Source: Chloroflexota bacterium (GTDB taxonomy: Bacteria > Chloroflexota > Anaerolineae > Anaerolineales > UBA11657). Taken from it: a stretch of DNA of 5,196 bases. Below, one piece after another: positions 1 through 5,184 of this stretch (the stretch's first letter is position 1; the number at the start of each line of letters is the position of its first letter). The notes under the pieces were generated by a model that was given only the letters and a program-made list of their open reading frames with translations, did not search any database and had not been told where the DNA came from. The position numbers and the translations under genes are program-made. The stretch spans positions 1-5,196 of the forward strand of contig QWRL01000171.1 in NCBI GenBank assembly GCA_003670425.1, written 5' to 3'.

Positions 1-1
1 C

Positions 2-544
2 GGCGCGCCGGTTCAGTTGTGGAGAGACAGCCCCGTGCCGGCGCAGTATGCGCTGCGCGGACTGCACTCGGTCGTAATTCGAGTGCAGTCCGCTGCACCG
101 TCTGTTCAAATGTTGGAGTCGGTGCTGGGCATGCATAAATTGCCGGGCGCTGGTTTGGGCGCTCAGCCGGGCACCTCCATTTCTGTGATGGGGGCTGCGG
201 ACGGACCGGCGGTGTTTATTGAGGCCAACGCGGAATTTCCGGTGGGGCGGGTGGGCGCGGGTGGCGTGCATCATGTGGCGTTTCGCACTGCGGATGCCGC
301 GGAGCAGCTACGCTGGCGGGCGCGGCTGGTTGCCAACCGGGTGGGTGTGTCGCAGCAGATCGACCGGTTTTATTTTCAGTCGATATATTTTCGCGAGCCA
401 AATGGCATCCTGTATGAGATTGCGACTGATGGGCCGGGTTTTGCGACCGATGAGGAGGAGGCGCACTTGGGCGAGCGCTTGGCGCTGCCGCCATTCTTGG
501 AGGCGCAGCGTGCGCAAATTGAGGCGGGCTTGCGGCCCTTATAA
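2..544 (+). CDS. VOC-family ring-cleaving dioxygenase, C-terminal part (5' partial)
   Basis: This is the C-terminal part of a glyoxalase-fold (vicinal oxygen chelate) extradiol-type dioxygenase of the MhqO/PcpA-like group, cytoplasmic enzymes that open hydroquinone- or catechol-type rings using a metal ion. The frame is open to the left edge. A TTG at 17 can be read as a start, but the residues before it also fit the family, so the true start lies outside the window and the N-terminal domain is missing; full-length relatives are about 310-320 residues. Counting from the TTG, a module begins at ALRGLHSV (12-19). The signature GGVHHVAFR lies at 82-90, with a metal-ligand His in the HH pair (85-86). 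Then come FYFQSIYFREPNGILYEIAT (118-137), with the metal-ligand Glu at 134, and the typical LPPFLE...IE..L.PL tail, ending in TAA. The other expected His ligand would be in the missing N-terminal domain. The exact substrate cannot be told. The gene converges on the lipoprotein gene. Confidence 0.85.
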   Translation, partial: GAPVQLWRDSPVPAQYALRGLHSVVIRVQSAAPSVQMLESVLGMHKLPGAGLGAQPGTSISVMGAADGPAVFIEANAEFPVGRVGAGGVHHVAFRTADAAEQLRWRARLVANRVGVSQQIDRFYFQSIYFREPNGILYEIATDGPGFATDEEEAHLGERLALPPFLEAQRAQIEAGLRPL

Positions 545-677
545 GTTATCTGCGGGTGGTGTGTTCTTGAAGAGCGCGCAAGCTGGCAGCTGCAAGTCGG
601 GCTGAGTTAGCTTCTACGCGGTGGCGTGCCGGACGCGCGGTTCCTATTCTTGACGAGAGAGCTAGCTTGCATCCATA

Positions 678-693
678 GGATCGAATGCGATCC
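678..693. other. Perfect inverted repeat in convergent gap
   Basis: GGATCG (678-683) and CGATCC (688-693) are exact inverted repeats around a 4-base AATG loop. It sits in the gap between the convergent dioxygenase and lipoprotein genes, just left of a larger hairpin at 701-736. No T-run follows on either strand. It may be part of a shared 3'-end structure for both transcripts or simply a small palindrome; the sequence does not decide this. Confidence 0.35.
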
Positions 694-700
694 CGCTATA

Positions 701-736
701 GGCTGCCACCGCCGTTTGTGGCGGGCGCTGGCAGCC
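701..736. terminator. Strong hairpin between convergent genes, possible terminator without T-tract
   Basis: GGCTGCCA (701-708) pairs perfectly with TGGCAGCC (729-736). Inside it, CCGCC (709-713) pairs with GGCGG (720-724), leaving a 6-base loop (GTTTGT) and a 4-base one-sided bulge (725-728). That gives 13 GC-rich pairs. The hairpin begins 14 bases beyond the TAA stop of the leftward lipoprotein gene and about 155 bases after the dioxygenase stop, so it is placed to end or protect either transcript. Neither strand has the T-run of a canonical intrinsic terminator, so a role in mRNA 3'-end protection is equally possible. Confidence 0.4.
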
Positions 737-750
737 GAGAAGGCGACGAG

Positions 751-2760
751 TTAGCCGCCGATTGTGACGTCTACCAGAACCGGACGGTCATGCAGTGGCT
801 GCACAGGGCGCGCATTGAGCGGGAAGAGCGTCCGGAAGGCGGCGATTTGGTCAGTTGACATTTGAATGGGGGTGGCCAGCAGCAGCCAGTTGACGCCTTC
901 GGAACAGGGCGGCGTAGTGAGTGATCCGGAATAGCGATATGCGCGCCGGTCTTTGGGAAGCAAGGTCAGCGGATTTAGCGGTGCTGGAACGGGCTGTTCC
1001 TCGTCTGCCACTGCTGGCATGTGCGACCATATTTCCGCGAAATTTGCGTTGGCTGCGCCGATTGTAATTAGTACGCCAACCACCGCCAGGTTGCCATCAG
1101 CGTCTTTATGAACCAAATGCAATTCCATTGGCAGGGCACGTCCCAGCAGCGTGTGCTCGCTGGGCGTGTGAAAGTGGAATTGGAGTAGGTTGAAGACTAC
1201 TCCGTCAACTGTAATGCTATTGCCCGCATCAATATTTGCCTGAATTGTATGGCCGTTATTTTTAATTTTCATTGGCACAGGCTGGTAGCTGAAGCCAATG
1301 TCTTCAAGGCCGAGCGGCTGGTAGATTCTGATGTCAATCGGGGACTGGCTCATGCCGCTGCTGCAGGTGGCGTAATCGGCAGATAGCGCGCCCCAGGCTG
1401 CCGGCCCTTCTGCGCCTTCGTACTCCCAGTGCGCGGCGGCGTGTGCCGCGGGCGCGCCAGCTGCGGCATTTGCATCCGCGCCATCCGCTGCTACAACACT
1501 TGTGCCGTCGGCAGAAAGCACGCCGTTTATCTCGTGGATTACGCCATTAGTGGCCATAATATCGGCGGCAGTTACTTTTACGTTGCCATTGATCATGACG
1601 GTATCGTTGTCCACTGTGATGTTTAGTTTCTTGCCGGTCAGTCCGGTATTTGCGGTGCGGCCGTTTAGCGATGCCACATCAGAGGCCACGGCTTTTGCCA
1701 TAATTACGTGGTACATCAGCAGATCAACAAGCTTTTTCTTGTTGTCTGGGTTGAGCAGGTTATCGAGAGTTCCCGCAGGAAGTGCGGCAAAAGCTGCGTC
1801 GGTAGGGGCCAGCAGGGTGAACGGCCCCACACCCTTGAGGGTTTCTGCCAGCCCGGCGGCTTCGATTGCAGCAACAAGTTTTGTGAAGTGTCCGGTCTGG
1901 CTGGCAGTGGCGACGATGTCCATTTCGCCGGCCGGCGCGTCGTGAGCACCAGCGGCGGCAGTACCGTGGCCTTCGGCTGCAGCGCCGGCCATAAAACTGC
2001 TGCCCTCCGGCATTAGGACGCCATTGATTTCGTGGATTACACCGTTAGTGGCGATGATATCGGCGATTGTCACAGCCACGGTTGTGTTCAGCATTATCTT
2101 GTCGTGCTCAACTGCCACCGCAATTTGCTTGCCCTCCAGGCCGGTATTGGTGGAATTTCCGTTCAAGCCGGAAATGTCGGCAGCCATGGCTTTGGCTGTC
2201 ATTACGTGGTACATCAGCAGGTTGATGAGTTCGGCTTTGTTCTCTGGCATGAGCAGTGCAGCAAGTGTTTCGGGCGGCAGCGCAGCAAATGCCGCATCCG
2301 TCGGTGCGAGCAAAGTCATGGGGCCGGCAGCTTTGAGGGCTTCAACCAAGCCAGCAGCTTCCACTGCTTTAATGAGCGTTGTGAAGTGGCCGGCGTGAAT
2401 TGCGGTGTCGACGATGTCCATGCCTGCCGCAGCTTCGTGTCCTGCTTCGGCGGCAGGCGTTGGTTCGGCTGCATGGCCGGGTTCGGGAGTGGCCGCTTCT
2501 GCGCCATTTTCGGCTCCGGCGGGCTGGGCGGTAAGCATTTCGGTCAATTGCGCGCGCAGCGCCGCGGTCTCTGCCTGCAAAGTGGCGTTCATGTTTTCAG
2601 CATCGCCGGCAGGCGCTTCGGCGGCTACAGCAGGCGCAGCGTCGGCTTCTGGTGCTGCCGCCGCCGGCGCACTGGAGCCAAAGCACCCGGTCAGAATGAG
2701 CGCCAGTGCCATAATTATTGGCGCACCATAGGTGCGAATGCCCTTAAGATTGGAAGACAT
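751..2760 (-). CDS. Lipoprotein with two FAS1 (fasciclin) domains and an alpha-carbonic anhydrase domain
   Basis: The protein has 669 residues from the chosen ATG (2758-2760). A signal peptide ends in lipobox L-T-G-C, with lipidated Cys26. Phe follows the Cys rather than Asp, which by the usual rule points to the outer membrane. Next come an Ala/Pro/Glu-rich linker and a short predicted helix (about 56-79). FAS1 domain 1 (about 113-252) has GPMTLLAPTDAAFAALP and NGVIHEINGVL; FAS1 domain 2 (about 279-419) has matching motifs. The alpha-carbonic anhydrase domain (about 444-667) follows. It has zinc ligands His529 and His531 (QFHFHTPSEH) and His548 (ELHLVH), gatekeeping Glu535, Thr615 (SLTTPPC), proton-shuttle His504 (NNGHT), and Cys466/Cys619 placed for the usual disulfide. 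Human CA II counterparts are H94, H96, H119, E106, T199 and H64, so it should be active in hydrating CO2. FAS1 domains usually mediate adhesion. An ATG 15 bases upstream (2775) is in frame but lacks a Shine-Dalgarno, whereas this start has GAGG 8 bases ahead. Exact role is inferred. Confidence 0.93.
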   Translation of the reverse strand: MSSNLKGIRTYGAPIIMALALILTGCFGSSAPAAAAPEADAAPAVAAEAPAGDAENMNATLQAETAALRAQLTEMLTAQPAGAENGAEAATPEPGHAAEPTPAAEAGHEAAAGMDIVDTAIHAGHFTTLIKAVEAAGLVEALKAAGPMTLLAPTDAAFAALPPETLAALLMPENKAELINLLMYHVMTAKAMAADISGLNGNSTNTGLEGKQIAVAVEHDKIMLNTTVAVTIADIIATNGVIHEINGVLMPEGSSFMAGAAAEGHGTAAAGAHDAPAGEMDIVATASQTGHFTKLVAAIEAAGLAETLKGVGPFTLLAPTDAAFAALPAGTLDNLLNPDNKKKLVDLLMYHVIMAKAVASDVASLNGRTANTGLTGKKLNITVDNDTVMINGNVKVTAADIMATNGVIHEINGVLSADGTSVVAADGADANAAAGAPAAHAAAHWEYEGAEGPAAWGALSADYATCSSGMSQSPIDIRIYQPLGLEDIGFSYQPVPMKIKNNGHTIQANIDAGNSITVDGVVFNLLQFHFHTPSEHTLLGRALPMELHLVHKDADGNLAVVGVLITIGAANANFAEIWSHMPAVADEEQPVPAPLNPLTLLPKDRRAYRYSGSLTTPPCSEGVNWLLLATPIQMSTDQIAAFRTLFPLNARPVQPLHDRPVLVDVTIGG
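1489..1926 (-). repeat. Second copy of internal FAS1 repeat (coding)
   Basis: This stretch encodes the second fasciclin domain of the lipoprotein, from the MDIV motif to just past NGVIHEINGVL. By my hand alignment it is about 60% identical in protein to the first domain (about 1990-2424), but clearly diverged in DNA. The linkers ahead of both copies share a Gly-His...Ala-rich pattern ending in AG(E)MDIV, so the duplicated unit probably included linker plus domain. Boundaries are approximate. Confidence 0.75.
1990..2424 (-). repeat. First copy of internal FAS1 repeat (coding)
   Basis: This stretch encodes the first fasciclin domain of the lipoprotein, nearest the membrane anchor. It shares the MDIV start, the APTDAAFAALP block, the LLMYHV block and the NGVIHEINGVL block with the copy at about 1489-1926. 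The protein sequence is conserved while the DNA has drifted, so the duplication is old or both copies are under selection. Boundaries are approximate. Confidence 0.75.
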
Positions 2761-2768
2761 AGTTCTTT

Positions 2769-2773
2769 TCCTC
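2769..2773 (-). promoter_or_regulatory. Ribosome-binding site deciding the lipoprotein start
   Basis: Read on the minus strand, GAGGA lies 8 bases ahead of the ATG at 2760, a normal Shine-Dalgarno spacing. It overlaps the alternative upstream ATG (2775), which has no purine-rich element ahead of it. This favours the shorter product with an N-terminus of MSSNLKG. Confidence 0.65.
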
Positions 2774-2815
2774 ATGGATGTTTGGCTAATTTATTTATGC
2801 GCGCAGGCCGCTTTG

Positions 2816-4381
2816 TCAGGCTGACTTTGCGCGTTCCTTGTCAACAAGGATACGCCGCAAAATTTTCCCCGATGCGGACTTAGGTATAGCGTCAATAAAT
2901 TCAATTTCCCGGACCCGTTTTTGCGGCGACACATGCGCAGCCACAAAGTCCATGATAGCAGCTTCGGTAACGCTGGCACCCGGCTTCACCACGACAAAGG
3001 CTTTGGGGATTTCACCAGCTTCCACGTCTGGTTTTGGTATTACTGCCGCATCGGATATATCCGGATGCGTTAGCAAAAGTGCTTCCAGCTCTGCGGGCGC
3101 CACTTGGTAGCCTTTGTATTTGATCAGCTCTTTCAGCCGGTCAACCACGTAAAGGTAGCCATCGCTATCGCAGTAGCCAATGTCGCCGGAGTGCAGCCAG
3201 CCGTTGCTGTCAACCATGGATGCCGTGGCATTCGGGTTGTTTAGGTAACCGAGCATTACTTGCGGCCCGCGCAGCCAGACTTCGCCGCGTGTGTCTGCCC
3301 CCACTGGCTGTTTGGTTTCAAGGTCAACTATCTGGCACTCGGTGTTTGGCACACAGGGGCCGGCAGCCCCAGGTTTGACCCGATTGTCTGGAGTGATATG
3401 CGTGGCGGGGCTGGTTTCGGTGAGGCCATAGGCTTGCTTTACGACGCAGTTCAGCCGGGCTGCGGCCGCATCCGAGAGTGCCACGCTGAGTGGCGCGGCA
3501 CCGGACATGAGCACCTGGAGGCTGGAGAGGTTGAATTTTTCGACCAGCGGATGCTTGGCCAGAAATAGCAATATCGGCGGCACCAGATGCATGCGCGTTA
3601 CTTTATGGTCCTGAATGATTTGCAGGAACTGCTCGGGGTCGAACCGCGGCATAGTTACCACGGTGGCACCCTGCCGCAAGCTGACGTTCATAATCAGCAG
3701 CATCCCATAAATATGGTAAAACGGCAGCACGCCGATTAAGGTGTCCTTCTCCGTAAGCTGTTCTACGGCGGCAGCCTGGCACACATTCGCGACCAGGTTG
3801 TAATGCGTCAGCATCACGCCCTTGGGCAGGCCGGTGGTGCCGCTTGAATAGGGCAGTACCACAATGTCTTTGCGCGTATCAATCGTCACGGCGGGCGGTT
3901 GACCTTCGCTCTTCAACAGCGCGCTGAATGGCGTGGCGCCATCGCCTTCGCCAAACACAAAGATCTCCTTGATGCCCGTGAGGGCGGCAGCTTCACGCGA
4001 TTTGTCGAGGAACGCCGGCACGGTGAGCAGCAGGCTTGCGCCTGAGTCGCGCAGCTGCGCTGCCAGCTCTTCCACAGTGTATAGCGGGTTTACAGTGGTG
4101 TTGATGCCGCCCAGGCTGGCGACAGCATGAAATGCAATTGCGTATTCGGGGAGGTTAGGGCTGAAGATGGCGAGCGTGTCGCCCGCTTTGAAGCCGCGCT
4201 GCGCAAGTCCGGCTGCAACCCGCCGCACGCCGTCAGTGAGCTGGCCGTATGTGAGCGTGCGGCCGGTGGGCCCATCGATCAGGGCTGGTCGTGAGGGGTA
4301 ACGGGCGGCATGCTCGAACACATACTGAGTGAGCGGCACCGCGGGAATGGTAACTGGCGGGAACGGGCTTGTGAATATCAT
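2816..4381 (-). CDS. 4-coumarate-CoA-ligase-like acyl-CoA synthetase (AMP-forming)
   Basis: This 521-residue ANL-superfamily adenylating enzyme activates a carboxylic acid with ATP and transfers it to coenzyme A in the cytoplasm. The motifs are in order and intact: P-loop YSSGTTGLPKGV (178-189); LPFYHIYG (219-226), part of the substrate-side region in 4CL enzymes; SGAAPL (293-298); YGLTET (318-323); GEVWLRG (366-372), the 4CL box II equivalent; GWLHSGDIGY (394-403) with ribose-binding Asp400; hinge region VDRLKELIKYKGYQVAPAELE (413-433); and PKSASGKILRR (500-510) with catalytic Lys506. Length and layout match bacterial 4-coumarate/cinnamate-CoA ligases, though medium-chain or other aryl acids are possible substrates and motifs alone do not separate them. 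The ATG is preceded by GGAGGAGG at ideal spacing. The lipoprotein gene starts 55 bases after its TGA on the same strand, so co-transcription is likely, although the two products have no obvious shared pathway. Confidence 0.92.
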   Translation of the reverse strand: MIFTSPFPPVTIPAVPLTQYVFEHAARYPSRPALIDGPTGRTLTYGQLTDGVRRVAAGLAQRGFKAGDTLAIFSPNLPEYAIAFHAVASLGGINTTVNPLYTVEELAAQLRDSGASLLLTVPAFLDKSREAAALTGIKEIFVFGEGDGATPFSALLKSEGQPPAVTIDTRKDIVVLPYSSGTTGLPKGVMLTHYNLVANVCQAAAVEQLTEKDTLIGVLPFYHIYGMLLIMNVSLRQGATVVTMPRFDPEQFLQIIQDHKVTRMHLVPPILLFLAKHPLVEKFNLSSLQVLMSGAAPLSVALSDAAAARLNCVVKQAYGLTETSPATHITPDNRVKPGAAGPCVPNTECQIVDLETKQPVGADTRGEVWLRGPQVMLGYLNNPNATASMVDSNGWLHSGDIGYCDSDGYLYVVDRLKELIKYKGYQVAPAELEALLLTHPDISDAAVIPKPDVEAGEIPKAFVVVKPGASVTEAAIMDFVAAHVSPQKRVREIEFIDAIPKSASGKILRRILVDKERAKSA

Positions 4382-4386
4382 AGTGG

Positions 4387-4394
4387 CCTCCTCC
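4387..4394 (-). promoter_or_regulatory. Strong ribosome-binding site of the ligase gene
   Basis: On the minus strand GGAGGAGG ends 5 bases before the ATG at 4381. It is close to a perfect complement of the 16S rRNA tail and fixes the ligase start. Confidence 0.85.
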
Positions 4395-4409
4395 AGCTGT
4401 TAAAATTGA

Positions 4410-4415
4410 ATTGTA
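4410..4415 (-). promoter_or_regulatory. Possible -10 element for the ligase operon
   Basis: On the minus strand TACAAT lies 16 bases upstream of the ligase ribosome-binding site and matches the -10 consensus at five of six positions. I see no convincing -35 element 16-18 bases further upstream, and a start here would leave a very short leader. It is a weak candidate; the true leftward promoter may lie elsewhere in 4416-4560 or need an activator. Confidence 0.2.
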
Positions 4416-4515
4416 CAGTGAAACTGCCGGTAGCCCGTGAGTGTCGCAATGTGCGCAATAACTGGCGCGGGTCCTTGTTTAGGGCTTCTTTAGCGCATGT
4501 TTACGCTGTGTTTAT

Positions 4516-4542
4516 TTGGCGGAAGTGGCAACTGCCTAAACT
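4516..4542 (+). promoter_or_regulatory. Weak candidate promoter for the structured RNA
   Basis: TTGGCG (4516-4521) and TAAACT (4537-4542) resemble -35 and -10 boxes separated by 15 bases, shorter than ideal. Transcription would begin near 4549, just ahead of the folded region at 4558-4684. The position is suggestive, but the match is poor. Confidence 0.25.
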
Positions 4543-4549
4543 GTGGTTA

Positions 4550-4685
4550 CGTTTCTCTCCTTTGTGGGGGTGCGATGTGGGTACAGATTGCGTGAGTAAC
4601 CTGTATTTGCCCGACCGAACCCTGCGCTTCTGCGTCGCACCCCAGGAAATTATTCAGCGCTTTGCATTATGCAAGGCGCTTTTTG
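4550..4685 (+). ncRNA. Candidate structured small RNA, family not recognised
   Basis: No protein gene accounts for this stretch, yet it ends in a strong plus-strand terminator and folds well. The closing stem is GGGGTGCGA (4567-4575) with TCGCACCCC (4635-4643), 9 perfect pairs. It can be extended by TCCT (4558-4561) with AGGA (4644-4647) across a 5-base bulge. Inside, TACAG (4582-4586) pairs with CTGTA (4601-4605). An A/C mismatch follows, then TTGC (4588-4591) with GTAA (4596-4599), capped by a GTGA tetraloop of the GNRA class. GGG (4579-4581) can pair with CCC (4610-4612) below a 4-base bulge. A small CGC/GCG hairpin (4625-4634) gives a three-way-junction model. A CT-rich 5' segment (4553-4561) precedes the fold. 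It lacks the signature motifs of 4.5S, 6S, RNase P and tmRNA as I know them. It could be a trans-acting regulator or a leader/riboswitch whose terminator is the expression platform. The 5' end is a guess; the 3' end follows the terminator. Confidence 0.6.
4656..4684 (+). terminator. Rho-independent terminator
   Basis: AGCGCTTTGCA (4656-4666) pairs with TGCAAGGCGCT (4670-4680) around a TTA loop. That makes 11 pairs with a single T-G wobble, followed directly by a T-run (4680-4684) and further T-rich sequence. The T-run is on the plus strand only, so it ends a rightward transcript. The only rightward candidate upstream is the structured RNA at about 4550. Confidence 0.88.
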
Positions 4686-4700
4686 TTTGTTGCGCTTGAA

Positions 4701-4706
4701 TATAAT
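4701..4706 (+). promoter_or_regulatory. Perfect -10 box (TATAAT) ahead of the small hypothetical gene
   Basis: TATAAT matches the sigma-70 -10 consensus at all six positions and has TG three bases upstream (4697-4698), close to an extended -10. The -35 region would fall on the T-run of the preceding terminator (about 4678-4684) and matches TTGACA poorly. A start near 4713 would give a leader of about 70 bases before the gene at 4780. Confidence 0.55.
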
Positions 4707-4779
4707 GGTGTCGGGGAGTGAGGTACAGCTGCGGCGTTATGTTATTGACCTTGCATTAGGCCGCTGAGTAGAGTTTATT

Positions 4780-5184
4780 TTGGTGGAACCGCTTTTTAGT
4801 TTTTCTGATACGGATGCTGGCCACTTTGATGACTACGTCAGCGGGCTGGCAGTGTATCCGGATCGCGTGGAGTTCACGCTGGGCTGGCGCGAGCCGCGGT
4901 CCGCGGTGATTTTGGCAGGGGACATTGCGTGGGTGCGCAAGGGCGCCTTTGCACAAAAGAATGTAATCACAATAATGTGCCACAGTGATGCGGCGTATGA
5001 ATTGGTGGCAACCTGGGATGCAGATGCCAAAATGGAAATAGTTGCGGCGATGAGGTCCATTATTGTGGCGGGCGCAGAACGCACGGGGGCGCGGAGCGCA
5101 CGTTGGCGGGAGTGGGGTTTGGAGGTGCGGGAGGGGGGGGTTGGGGGCGGGGGGCGTGGGGTGAGGGGTTATTGGTTCTCGTGA
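4780..5184 (+). CDS. Small hypothetical protein, possible PH-like fold in N-terminal part
   Basis: The 134-residue frame is not confidently recognised. Residues 20-96 alternate short hydrophobic strands (GLAVYPDRVEFTLG, SAVILAGDIAWVRKG, NVITIMC, AYELVATW) and end in a likely amphipathic helix (DAKMEIVAAMRSII). This pattern recalls small bacterial pleckstrin-homology-like domains, but that is a fold guess with no catalytic motif. There is no signal peptide or membrane segment. The start may be TTG (4780) or the next codon GTG (4783); a weak TAGAG at 4769-4773 suits GTG slightly better. There is no early ATG. The last 35 or so residues are Gly/Arg-rich and encoded by an extreme G-run region (5129-5168), unlike the rest of the protein. 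The natural C-terminus could therefore differ if that tract contains sequencing errors or a frameshift. A TATAAT promoter about 75 bases upstream and the preceding terminator suggest it is transcribed on its own. Confidence 0.6.
   Translation: MVEPLFSFSDTDAGHFDDYVSGLAVYPDRVEFTLGWREPRSAVILAGDIAWVRKGAFAQKNVITIMCHSDAAYELVATWDADAKMEIVAAMRSIIVAGAERTGARSARWREWGLEVREGGVGGGGRGVRGYWFS
5114..5168 (+). repeat. G-run tract with G-quadruplex potential
   Basis: Seven runs of at least three Gs fall within 55 bases: 5114-5117, 5129-5131, 5133-5140, 5143-5147, 5149-5154, 5158-5161 and 5165-5168. The last six are separated by only 1-3 bases, which easily satisfies the usual G-quadruplex pattern. It overlaps the 3' end of the hypothetical gene. 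Nothing comparable occurs elsewhere in the window, so either a genuine structural element or a sequencing artefact near a contig end is possible. Confidence 0.7.

Noticed and set aside
17..544. TTG at 17 as the real start of a 175-residue single-domain glyoxalase protein
   Set aside because: No ribosome-binding site is visible, the frame is open to the window edge, and the residues before the TTG continue the family pattern, so a truncated longer dioxygenase is more likely.
1502..1945. Plus-strand open frame of 147 residues with hydrophobic stretches
   Set aside because: It is antisense to FAS1 domain 2. A similar frame appears opposite FAS1 domain 1 (2024-2398), which follows from the repeat and not from a real gene.
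751..2775. ATG at 2775 as the lipoprotein start
   Set aside because: No Shine-Dalgarno precedes it, and the GAGGA that would serve the ATG at 2760 overlaps it. It remains possible, because the five extra residues would not harm the signal peptide.
2032..2883. 283-residue open frame on the plus strand opposite the lipoprotein gene
   Set aside because: It lies antisense to clearly conserved FAS1 coding sequence and crosses into the ligase 3' end. Its translation is Cys/Gly/Arg-rich with no recognisable domain, as expected for a shadow of an Ala-rich, GC-rich gene.
4550..4685. Known housekeeping RNAs (4.5S, 6S, tmRNA, RNase P) as identity of the structured RNA
   Set aside because: The SRP GGUCAGG...GGAAGCAGCC core, the 6S open-bubble arrangement, a tmRNA tRNA-like end and the RNase P conserved blocks are not visible.
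4310..4699. Plus-strand open frame of 129 residues covering the gap right of the ligase gene
   Set aside because: It begins inside the ligase 5' end, runs through the structured RNA and its terminator, has no convincing ribosome-binding site and shows no domain. The RNA explanation accounts for the sequence better.
4731..4764. GCGGC/GCCGC inverted repeat in the leader of the small hypothetical gene
   Set aside because: A 5-bp stem with a loop of about 24 bases is likely by chance and has no supporting context.
4756..5084. Minus-strand open frames opposite the small hypothetical gene
   Set aside because: Their translations show no domain or ribosome-binding site, and the plus strand has a promoter-like box and a protein-like strand pattern.
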